A stretch of DNA of 42,701 nt from an uncultured Verrucomicrobiota bacterium (GTDB taxonomy: Bacteria; Verrucomicrobiota; Kiritimatiellia; CAIQIC01; Lenti-01). Location: contig CALMNW010000066.1 of assembly GCA_937872095.1 (NCBI GenBank), positions 1-42,701 on the forward strand, given 5' to 3'. This document shows, piece by piece, positions 16,129-23,934 of the stretch. The notes beneath the pieces were generated by a model. It was not told the origin of the DNA, searched no databases, and saw only the letters and a program-made list of their open reading frames with translations. The stretch's first letter is position 1, and every line of letters starts with the position of its first letter. The translations under genes and the position numbers were made by a program.

Positions 16129-17477
16129 AGGTTCCCAGTTCGCCGCGCAAGCGCTATCTGGGGGGCGCGGACTGGTGCGTCGCCGCGCTCCGGCACGGCA
16201 CGCTCGAAACCACGGGCCGCCCCAGCAGTTTCCACGTGGCGGTGTTCGTCGAAGGGCGTTTCGAGCCCGCGCTCCTGCAACGTCGTTTCCAGGAGTATTG
16301 CGCGCGCTTCCCGCTGTTGTGGGGGCGGGCCGCCCGCTGTTGGTGCCTGGCCCCGTACTGGAAGATTCCCGGCGACGTCGGCGACCGGACGGCGCCCTAC
16401 CGGCTCGTGGAGGATTTCGGCGCGGCGACGTCGGAAAACGTCGTCCGCTGGATCGAAAAACTGGCCAACGATCCGGACCGGTTGCGCGATTGCGCCGTCG
16501 CGCTGGATTGCCTGCAGGGGGCGGATTCCGCCGCCGCGCTCGTATTTTCGTTCGACCATCTGCTTTTCGACGCGGCCGGTGCCGAGCGGTTCATCGATCT
16601 GTTCTGCCGTTATGCCGACGGCCGGGCGGCGCCCAGCGAATTTCCGGATCCCCGGGCGCCGGAACCCGCCCATCTCGACCAATGGGGCAAACGGTTCGCG
16701 AGCGGGCAGAAACTGAATCGCGCGATGCGGGAACTGCTGCCGGGCGCCACCGCCAACTTGGATCTGCCTGAAGATGCCGGCCGCCGGCCTTTCCGCTTCC
16801 GGCTTCTGTCCCTCGACGCGCAGGAATCCCGGCGCGCGCAGGAACAGGCCTTCGCAACGGCCGGTTATCTGATGTTCACGCCCTATGTTCTGGCCACGGC
16901 GGCCGCGACGTTCCAGCCGCGGTTCGCCCGGCGCGTCGCGCCCGGCGCCGATTTCATCATCACGGTTTCGACCAGCCGCCTGCGGCCTCCGGGCGCTCGC
17001 GCGCCGCACTTCTTTTTCAACGATCTCTCGTTCCTGTATTTCGGGTTTCCCATGGCCGCGGCGGGAGCGCGCGACGCCTTGGCCCGGACCCTGCGAGACC
17101 AGATGGTCGCGCAGGTGAAAGCGGGCATGCCGGCCGCCATCGAGGATGCGAACCTGCTGATGCGGATTCTGCCGCCCCGTCCGTTCTGGAAATTCATGTT
17201 CACCTTTTTCCGCAACCGGCTCTCGTCCTTCGCGCTGACGTGCCTGGGCGATCCCTTGCTCAAGGCGACCACCGTTCTGGGCTGTCCGATCCGAACCCAC
17301 GTCCATTTGCCGGTCATTCCCGTTCCGCCCGGCCTGGGGTTGATCCTGAACCGCAGCGGCGATTCGTACCACGTGGTTTTGTCCTACCTTGAGGGCATCT
17401 TGCCGGAAGACGAAATTGCGTCCTTGCTGGACGAATTCCGGGACCGGTTGCTGAACGGAGCGCCGGCCGCGCAATGA
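16125..17477 (+). CDS. Condensation-domain/acyltransferase-superfamily protein
   Basis: The 450-residue protein looks like a stand-alone member of the CoA/ACP-dependent acyltransferase superfamily that includes NRPS condensation domains, PapA proteins and wax-ester synthases. The N-terminal half contains FDHLLFDAAG with His145 and Asp149 in the spacing of the HHxxxDG motif. The first His is replaced by Asp144 and the Gly by Ala150. The C-terminal half shows the usual hydrophobic strand pattern. It could esterify or amidate an ACP-bound chain onto an alcohol or amine. The family assignment rests mainly on this motif and the length; an unrelated fold is possible. The start overlaps the ACP 3 stop. 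Confidence 0.7.
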   Translation: MKVPSSPRKRYLGGADWCVAALRHGTLETTGRPSSFHVAVFVEGRFEPALLQRRFQEYCARFPLLWGRAARCWCLAPYWKIPGDVGDRTAPYRLVEDFGAATSENVVRWIEKLANDPDRLRDCAVALDCLQGADSAAALVFSFDHLLFDAAGAERFIDLFCRYADGRAAPSEFPDPRAPEPAHLDQWGKRFASGQKLNRAMRELLPGATANLDLPEDAGRRPFRFRLLSLDAQESRRAQEQAFATAGYLMFTPYVLATAAATFQPRFARRVAPGADFIITVSTSRLRPPGARAPHFFFNDLSFLYFGFPMAAAGARDALARTLRDQMVAQVKAGMPAAIEDANLLMRILPPRPFWKFMFTFFRNRLSSFALTCLGDPLLKATTVLGCPIRTHVHLPVIPVPPGLGLILNRSGDSYHVVLSYLEGILPEDEIASLLDEFRDRLLNGAPAAQ

Positions 17478-18640
17478 AACCACGGCCCGAACGATGCGAC
17501 GTCGCGGTGGTCGGTGCGGGCACCTCGGGCGTCGTGGCGGCGCTGGCGGCGGCTCGCCGGGGGGCGCGCGTCGCGCTGGTCGAGGCGACGGGGCGGATCG
17601 GCGGCATGGCGATCCACGGTCTGCATCGCTTCGTCTGCGGACTCTTTTGTGCCGGCGGCGATCGGCCGGGCGATTTTCTCCATGGCGACACGACGCTCGA
17701 TTTCTGCCGGCATCTGGCCGGCGGCGATCCGGCGGCGAACGCCGTGCGCCGCGGCCGGGTTTGGCTCTTGCCGTTCGCCGGCGGCCAGGCGCTGGAAACC
17801 TGTGCCGGAGAACTCCTTTCCCGCGAGTCGAATATCCGGCTGCATCTGCGGGATCCGGCCGTTCGCGCGGCGCGCGCGGGCGACCGCCTCGAAGAGATCG
17901 AATTGGCGTCGGGGCTCGTCTTGAAACCGGGCGCGGCGATCGATTGCACGGGAACCGCCGATCTGTGCCGGCTAGCCGGTGGTGCGGTCGAACGTCCGGT
18001 TGCTCCGGCCATGGCCGGGTACGGATTCGAGGTGCGCGGCATCCAAGCGCCGAAGGCCGATCCCATGGGATTGTCCATTGCGGTGCCTTTGCGGCTGCGG
18101 CGCGAAGTGGAAGCGGGGCGGCTCGCCGCCCATCTGGCCTTCACGACCTGGGAACCGGGTCACGAACCGGGTTCCGGCTGGGTCAAACTGGCCGTTCCCG
18201 TACAGTCGCTCGCTCGTGCCCGGGATGACGCGGAAGCGGTTTGGGCCGTTTTGAAGAACGACCCGGCTTTCGGGCGAGGGGAGATCGTGCGGTATCTTCC
18301 GGCCCCGCTATCGCGGGAAACCGGGCATCTGGTCGGCAACTACGTTTTGACGGGCGAGGACGTGAGGACGGCGCGCAAGTTCCCGGACGGCATTGCGCGC
18401 AACGCCTGGCCCCTCGAACAATGGACGGAAGACGCCGGCGTCGTTTTCCGCTATCTGCCGGACGGCGAGTGGCACGACGTGCCCCGCCGCTGTCTTCAGC
18501 CGAAAACCGGTCCGGAAAACCTTTTGTGCGCGGGCGCGGCGATTTCGGCGGATTCCGCCGCGGCCGCTTCGATCCGCGTCATGGGCGTCTGCATGGCGCT
18601 GGGCGAGGCTGCCGCCCGGCTAAGCTTGGATTTTCCTTGA
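17474..18640 (+). CDS. FAD-dependent oxidoreductase (PF12831-like)
   Basis: The 388-residue flavoprotein has the dinucleotide motif GAGTSG at residues 14-19, the second-strand acidic residue (LVEATGRIGGM), and a C-terminal FAD segment (NLLCAGAAISADSAAAASIRV in two halves) typical of FAD_oxidored proteins. It is unrelated in detail to the CrtI-like flavoprotein at 2141. Its role could be oxidation or reduction of the acyl chain, or supply of a double bond for a radical step. It closes the second block of the cluster; a 73-bp gap follows. The start overlaps the previous stop (17474-17477). Confidence 0.85.
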   Translation: MKPRPERCDVAVVGAGTSGVVAALAAARRGARVALVEATGRIGGMAIHGLHRFVCGLFCAGGDRPGDFLHGDTTLDFCRHLAGGDPAANAVRRGRVWLLPFAGGQALETCAGELLSRESNIRLHLRDPAVRAARAGDRLEEIELASGLVLKPGAAIDCTGTADLCRLAGGAVERPVAPAMAGYGFEVRGIQAPKADPMGLSIAVPLRLRREVEAGRLAAHLAFTTWEPGHEPGSGWVKLAVPVQSLARARDDAEAVWAVLKNDPAFGRGEIVRYLPAPLSRETGHLVGNYVLTGEDVRTARKFPDGIARNAWPLEQWTEDAGVVFRYLPDGEWHDVPRRCLQPKTGPENLLCAGAAISADSAAAASIRVMGVCMALGEAAARLSLDFP

Positions 18641-18713
18641 AGAATCCCATTGCGGGGCCGTCTGGGTTGGCATATCTTGTGGTTCACTTTTCGCGTAATC
18701 CCATAAGTCTGAA

Positions 18714-20195
18714 ATGAGTTGTGCGTCTCTATTGTTCGGCCAGGAATTCTCTCCGGAGGATATCGCCAAGACCAAGGCCGCCCATGGTCTGTTGACCATG
18801 GAAATCGAAGTCGGCACGGCCTGCAATTTCCGTTGCAAATATTGCTATGTCGGCGACGTGGGCGCGGCCGACCCCGGGGCAAAGGAATTGTCGCCGGAGG
18901 AGATCCGCAACATCGTCGCCCAGGCGCAGGCTTTGGGCGCCCGGAAAATCATTTTGCTGGGCGGCGAGCCCATGCTCTATCCCTTCACGCTGGACTTGTG
19001 CGAGTGGATCCGCGGCCGGGGCATGGGCGTCGAGATGTTCACCAACGGAACGAATCTGACGCCCGCCATGGCCTCCCGGCTGTTCGCGCTGGGCGTGCAC
19101 GTCGTCTTGAAATGGCATTCTTCCGACCACCAGATCCAGGACTGGCTGGCGGGGGTGCCCGGGGCGGCCGCCGTCATGGCCGAAGCCTACCGCAATCTGC
19201 GCGCGGCCGGCTATCCGTCGACCACCTCGAAAATGGCTCTCAGCACGGTGATTTGCCGCCAAAACGTGGCGGAACTCCCCGGCCTCTGGACCTGGATGCG
19301 GACCGAAGGGATCGAACCGTACTTCGAAATGATCACGCCCCAGGGCCGCGCCCGGCAAAGCGGGCCGGATCTTTCGCCCGGCGTGGATGAAATCCGGCAT
19401 TTGTTCGAAACCATCCGGGAAATCGATCGGGTGCAATTCGACCGGATCTGGGAGGCGCAGCCACCGTTGGTCGGCAATGCCTGTCTGCGGCACGCGTTTT
19501 CCTGCCTGGTGGGGGCGTCGGGCGACGTCATGCCCTGCGTCGGCGTATCGATTCCCGTCGGGAACGTCCGGGAACGCCCGCTGGCCGACATCCTGGCGGA
19601 CAGCGAAGTCATCGCCGATCTGCGCAACCACGAGCAGACCATCCAAGGCGCTTGCGGGAGCTGCGAGAAAGCCGCGACCTGCTATGGTTGCCGGGGCGCG
19701 GCGTTCCAGATGACGGGGAATTATCTGGGTTCCGATCCGTTGTGCTGGCGCAATCAGGCGGACGGGATCGATTGCGGCCTGCTGCCGATGGATGCGGCGC
19801 GCCTGGTCCCGCACCAACGTCCGGCCCGGATGGTCGCTGCGCTGGTGGCCGTGGCCGAACGGACCGGCACCGTGACGGCCGCCATCGAACCGGACAACCC
19901 GCATTGCCGCGAAGGCCGGATGGTCGAAGCGGCGCATATCGAATTGATGGCCCAGGCGGCGGCCGTTCTGCATGGATATCGGTGTTCGGCGCGGCCCGAC
20001 CAACCCCCGCAGCGCGGGATGCTGGTCGGCGCCCGGAATCTGGAAATCCACGATGCGATCCGCGTCGGCGACCGGCTGACCATCCATTTGCGCAAGCAGG
20101 CCCGCCTCGGCACGTTCGGCGTGGTGGATGCGGAAGTTCGCCGCGGCGAAACCTTGGTCTCGAAGGCGGAACTGAAAACATGGCACGAGGAATGA
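18714..20195 (+). CDS. Fusion: radical SAM-SPASM enzyme plus ApeP-like dehydratase domain
   Basis: This 493-residue protein joins two modules in one uninterrupted frame. Residues about 25-350 are a radical SAM enzyme with C37-X3-C41-X2-C44, GGEP at 83-86, and a SPASM-type cysteine set for auxiliary clusters (Cys257, 264, 275, 314, 317, 323, 326, 344). Residues about 361-493 are a hotdog domain resembling ApeP dehydratases of aryl-polyene clusters: VPHQRP with His367, an IELMAQ helix with Glu410, and a GMLVGARNLE strand. An internal ATG at 19788 lacks a Shine-Dalgarno sequence, so a fusion is favoured. It suggests direct channelling between dehydration and a radical step on the acyl chain. The ATG at 18714 has no clear Shine-Dalgarno sequence; weak TTGTGG/CATAAG elements upstream would make a near-leaderless message. 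Confidence 0.88.
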   Translation: MSCASLLFGQEFSPEDIAKTKAAHGLLTMEIEVGTACNFRCKYCYVGDVGAADPGAKELSPEEIRNIVAQAQALGARKIILLGGEPMLYPFTLDLCEWIRGRGMGVEMFTNGTNLTPAMASRLFALGVHVVLKWHSSDHQIQDWLAGVPGAAAVMAEAYRNLRAAGYPSTTSKMALSTVICRQNVAELPGLWTWMRTEGIEPYFEMITPQGRARQSGPDLSPGVDEIRHLFETIREIDRVQFDRIWEAQPPLVGNACLRHAFSCLVGASGDVMPCVGVSIPVGNVRERPLADILADSEVIADLRNHEQTIQGACGSCEKAATCYGCRGAAFQMTGNYLGSDPLCWRNQADGIDCGLLPMDAARLVPHQRPARMVAALVAVAERTGTVTAAIEPDNPHCREGRMVEAAHIELMAQAAAVLHGYRCSARPDQPPQRGMLVGARNLEIHDAIRVGDRLTIHLRKQARLGTFGVVDAEVRRGETLVSKAELKTWHEE

Positions 20196-20836
20196 TCCGT
20201 TTTCCGGTCTTGTCCTGCGGTCGCCTCGCGCTGGTCCTGGGGTTGTGTTTTCCGGTTGCCATCCGGGCGGCGCCGGAACCCGTGCCCGACGTCTTGGGCC
20301 GGATGGAGAAAACCATGTCCGGCGTCAAAACCGTGAAGACCCGGTTCGTCCAGGAAAAGAAAATGGCGTTGTTCAACCATCCGCTGGTGACGCGCGGCAG
20401 CATCTTGGTCGAACCTCCGTCGCGTTTGCTTTGGCGGGTCGACAGCCCGATGCGATACGTTCTGTCGATCCAGGACCAGCAGGCCAAGCAATGGGACGGC
20501 GAAACCGGAAAAACCCAAACCATGTCCTTGGATGGAAATCCCGTTTTTTCGGCCGTCACGGAGCAGTTGAACGCCTGGTTCGGCGGGCGCTATGCGCTCT
20601 TGGCGCAGGACTACGATATTGTTCCCCGCGCGACGTCGCCGGCGGCTTTTGCCTTCGTTCCCAGGCCGGATTCGCCGTCCGCGAAGATGCTGAAGTCGGT
20701 GACGGTCACGTTCCGCGAGGATGAACGCTACATCGCGTCGATCCGCATCGACGATCGCAGCGGCGACGTCACCACGCTGACGTTCGAAGATACCGAGATC
20801 AACGTCGACCTGCCTCCGGAAGAATGGGAGTTCTAG
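20180..20836 (+). CDS. LolA-like periplasmic carrier protein
   Basis: The 218-residue protein has a signal peptide (hydrophobic core about residues 14-28, cleavage after AIRA). The mature LolA-type domain has the opening TRFVQEKKMALFNHPLVTRGSI and later strands that form a half-barrel for binding acyl chains. APE-type clusters carry such a LolA paralogue next to an MMPL exporter, where it is thought to ferry the lipid across the periplasm. Two starts are possible: ATG 20180, with AAGGCGGA nine bases upstream (chosen), or ATG 20192, which forms an ATGA overlap with the previous stop. The 3' end overlaps the exporter gene. Confidence 0.88.
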   Translation: MARGMIRFPVLSCGRLALVLGLCFPVAIRAAPEPVPDVLGRMEKTMSGVKTVKTRFVQEKKMALFNHPLVTRGSILVEPPSRLLWRVDSPMRYVLSIQDQQAKQWDGETGKTQTMSLDGNPVFSAVTEQLNAWFGGRYALLAQDYDIVPRATSPAAFAFVPRPDSPSAKMLKSVTVTFREDERYIASIRIDDRSGDVTTLTFEDTEINVDLPPEEWEF

Positions 20837-23265
20837 TGGTCGGCTCGACCCAGGGCAGCCTGCGTCGCCTGCTGCGGCGACGATCGGCCATTTTGGCCAT
20901 CCTCGCGCTGGCAACGCTCCTGTCCGGCGTCGTTCTGCCTTTCTTGGCTTTCGACGGCCGCATCGACGTCATGCTGCCGGATCGGTCGGACTTGCGGGAC
21001 GTCTTCGATTTCCTTCGGGAAATCCAGGTGGCGGACAAGATTCTCGTCACGTTTTCCATGCGCGACGGTTCGGCCGATCCCGACGCGCTCATGGCCGCCG
21101 CCGATTGCTATGCGGCCGGACTCGATCCCGCGCTGGCCGCGCCCATGGACACGGGGTTCCAGGCTGCCGCGGTGACCGAGGATTTCGATCGGTTGGCTCG
21201 CCGTCTACCGGAATACACCTCGAAAGACGATTTGGCGCGGCTGGTGGATAGCGTCTCGTCGCCCGAGCATGTCCGCGCGGCGTTGCAGGCGCTGAAAAAC
21301 CGCCTGCAGAAGCCGGAGGGCTTGTTGTCGACCGTGTCGCCGGCTTCCGATCCGCTGGATTGGAACGGGCGCCTGGCTGGAAACGTTCTCCGGGCCGTCG
21401 CCTCTTTCGGCTATCGCGCGGTTCCCGTGCGGAATCATTTGATGGATTCGGAGCGGCGGCACTTGCTGATGATCTTGCAGACGCCGGTGCTGATGACGGA
21501 TACGGCCGGGGGACACCGCTTGCTGGACCATCTTGCCGCGCGCGCGGCGGATCTCCCGCCGACGGTCGAGACGCGGTTGGTGTGCGGCCATTTGCATACC
21601 GCCGGCAACGAAGCGGTGATCCGCCGGGACATCCGCAACACGGCGCTCGCGATTTCCGCGGTCTTTCTCGTGCTGTTCCTGGGCGTGTATCGCGACGTCC
21701 GGGCCATCGGCATCATGTTGATTCCGATGCTGGCCTGCGTTCCGGCCTTGGCCTTGGCCGCCGGGCTTTTCCGCAGTTTTTCCTTCATCGTGATCGGATT
21801 CGGCTCGGTGATCGCCGGCATCGCCGTCGACTACGGCATCCACACCTACGTGGCGGCGCGGAGCGAAAATCCCGCCCGGAATCTGGCCGGCATCCGGCGT
21901 CCCGTCGCCCTGAGCGCCTTGACCACCCTCTGCGTCTTCGCGACCTTCTGTTTTTCCGGCATTCCGGCCTATCGGCAACTGGGGGTTTTCGCGTCGGCGG
22001 CCATCCTGATCTCCCTTGGCTACGCGTTTTGGGCGCTGCCGCCGTTCATCCGTCCGTCCGGCGGCCGCATCGCGACGGGACCGCTGGCGGCGTCGGCGGG
22101 GAATCCGTCCCTCCCGGGCGGTGCTGCGCGAAAACGGGCTTGGCTCATCGTCGGGTTGTCGGCCGTCGGGTTTCTCGTCGGTCTGGGATTGCTTACCCGG
22201 CTGGGACTGGAGCCGGACGTTTCCAAGCTGGATGGCACGCCGCAGGCGACGCTCGACGAGGAAACCCGCGCCATGCAAATCTGGGGCGGGGGACAATCCT
22301 TGGCGGCGATCCTCGTGGTGGCCGCCGCGGACGAAAAGGAAGCCCTGCGCCTGAACGACCGCGTCTACAATGGATTGCAGACGGCGGGATTCGATGCCGC
22401 GGCGATTTCCAGCCTCTCGCCCTTGTGCCCCTCCGACGAGACCCGGCGCGCGCGCCGCGCGGCATGGAATGCCTTTTGGACCGATGCCCGGATCGACCGG
22501 TTCCGCGAGACGTTGACGGCGGAAGCCGTCGCCCTCGATTTTTCGGACCAGGCCTTTCAGCCCTTTTGGGATCGATTCGCCGAATGGCGGCAGGCGCCGG
22601 CGGGGACGGAGCCCGAAGCCGTTGGATTTCTCGAACCCTTGCGCCGGCAATTCGTCCATGGACAGGACGGCCAGGTGCGCATCACCACGTTCGTTCCGGA
22701 CGAGCCGCGCTGGATCGCCGCGGCCCGGGAGTTGCAGGGCGAGATTCCGTCCCTGCGCGTGATTTCGCGGCGGGCTTTTTCGGAGGACTTGTCCACGTCG
22801 GTGGTGGGCGAGATGGAGCGGATTTCGATTTTGGCGGCGATTCTCATCGTGGCGGTGACGGGGCTGGCGATTCGCCGGCTCGGGATGCTGTTCCTTTCCG
22901 CGATTCCGGCGCTGGCGGGTTTGATTTGGGGCGGGGCGGGAATGGCGCTTTGGGGGTTGCCCCTGAATATTTCGAACCTGATCGCCGGCATTTTGGTTTT
23001 CGGACTGTGCATCGACTACGGCATTTGCATGGCCTACGCCGTTCGCCGCGGGATGCGGCGCGACATGTTCCGCGCGGTGACGCTTTCGGCCCTGACTACG
23101 GCGCTGGGGGCGGCGGTGCTGTTGATCGCGCGCCATCCGGCCTTTATCTCGATCGGGATCACGCTGGTGTTCGGCGTGTCGGCGGGGTACTTGTGCGCCT
23201 GGCTGCTTTTGCCCGCCCTGCAAACGTTGTTCCCGCGGCTCAACCCGCCGGAGGACGGCGCATGA
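20824..23265 (+). CDS. MMPL/RND-superfamily lipid exporter
   Basis: The 813-residue membrane protein has the RND layout: a first transmembrane helix at about 22-43, a large periplasmic domain to about 270, five helices to about 430, then a second copy of the same plan. Each half has an Asp-Tyr-Gly element in a helix (IAVDYGIHT near 335; LCIDYGICM near 730), matching the proton-relay helix of MMPL transporters. It is expected to move the acyl or polyene lipid out of the inner membrane. GTG 20836, five bases after GGGAG, is an alternative start that would shorten the protein by four residues. Its neighbours on both sides are the matching periplasmic carrier and lipoprotein. Confidence 0.92.
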   Translation: MGVLVVGSTQGSLRRLLRRRSAILAILALATLLSGVVLPFLAFDGRIDVMLPDRSDLRDVFDFLREIQVADKILVTFSMRDGSADPDALMAAADCYAAGLDPALAAPMDTGFQAAAVTEDFDRLARRLPEYTSKDDLARLVDSVSSPEHVRAALQALKNRLQKPEGLLSTVSPASDPLDWNGRLAGNVLRAVASFGYRAVPVRNHLMDSERRHLLMILQTPVLMTDTAGGHRLLDHLAARAADLPPTVETRLVCGHLHTAGNEAVIRRDIRNTALAISAVFLVLFLGVYRDVRAIGIMLIPMLACVPALALAAGLFRSFSFIVIGFGSVIAGIAVDYGIHTYVAARSENPARNLAGIRRPVALSALTTLCVFATFCFSGIPAYRQLGVFASAAILISLGYAFWALPPFIRPSGGRIATGPLAASAGNPSLPGGAARKRAWLIVGLSAVGFLVGLGLLTRLGLEPDVSKLDGTPQATLDEETRAMQIWGGGQSLAAILVVAAADEKEALRLNDRVYNGLQTAGFDAAAISSLSPLCPSDETRRARRAAWNAFWTDARIDRFRETLTAEAVALDFSDQAFQPFWDRFAEWRQAPAGTEPEAVGFLEPLRRQFVHGQDGQVRITTFVPDEPRWIAAARELQGEIPSLRVISRRAFSEDLSTSVVGEMERISILAAILIVAVTGLAIRRLGMLFLSAIPALAGLIWGGAGMALWGLPLNISNLIAGILVFGLCIDYGICMAYAVRRGMRRDMFRAVTLSALTTALGAAVLLIARHPAFISIGITLVFGVSAGYLCAWLLLPALQTLFPRLNPPEDGA

Positions 23266-23933
23266 AACGGTCGGTTATATGGGTTCTGGCGGCTTGTGCC
23301 TGGTGTGCGGGGTGTGCGACGGTTCCGTTCCCCGAACCCGCGCCTTTTTCCGTCGAGAAAGAAGCATGGAACGGCGTTCCCGCCCGCTTCGAAGCCCGCC
23401 TCGCGCCCGCCTACGAGCAGGTCAACGCCGTCGTGGTCCGCTATCGCATGAGGGAAATGGCCGCCTTGGGCTATGTCGCCGTCGATCGGCCGGCGCGTTC
23501 CTTTTCGGTGGCCTGCCTGAATCCGGTGGGCATCAAGCTGTTCGACGTCGTCTGCGACCATGGCCGCATCGAAGGGCGTTTCGTCGCGCCGGAAATCGCG
23601 GAACGCGGCGGCGATTTCGCGCAGGCGGCCGGACTCGATCTGATGCGCGCGTATTTCGATTGGAGCCCGCCGGCGGGGACGCCGCATCGGATCCGAAACG
23701 GCCGGTTGGTCTTTGCGGCGGAAGACGAGACCGGGCGGACGGAATACCGCTATGCGGGAGCGGACGGCCGGTTGGTCGAGAAAGTCCGCTTGGAAAAGGG
23801 CCGCGTGCGCTGGCGCGTGGAATATCGCGAATACCGACAGGGCGAGGACGGGTGGATTCCTTCCGGGATCGTGGTCCACAACCGGCAATATGGATATCGC
23901 CTCGTGGTGTCGGCGCGGGAAACGGAGCCGTGA
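23262..23933 (+). CDS. DUF3261-like outer-membrane lipoprotein
   Basis: The 223-residue protein begins with a lipoprotein signal peptide; Cys18 (CAGC) is the likely lipidated residue, with an unusual Cys at -3. The mature part is beta-rich (for example ALGYVAVDRPARSFSVA, then GIKLFDVVCDHGRIEGRF), resembling DUF3261 lipoproteins that accompany LolA-like and MMPL genes in aryl-polyene clusters. It may receive the lipid at the outer membrane, in the manner of LolB. The start is supported by GGAGG at 23250-23254 and overlaps the exporter stop. The DUF assignment is by resemblance and context. Confidence 0.82.
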   Translation: MKRSVIWVLAACAWCAGCATVPFPEPAPFSVEKEAWNGVPARFEARLAPAYEQVNAVVVRYRMREMAALGYVAVDRPARSFSVACLNPVGIKLFDVVCDHGRIEGRFVAPEIAERGGDFAQAAGLDLMRAYFDWSPPAGTPHRIRNGRLVFAAEDETGRTEYRYAGADGRLVEKVRLEKGRVRWRVEYREYRQGEDGWIPSGIVVHNRQYGYRLVVSARETEP

Positions 23934-23934
23934 C

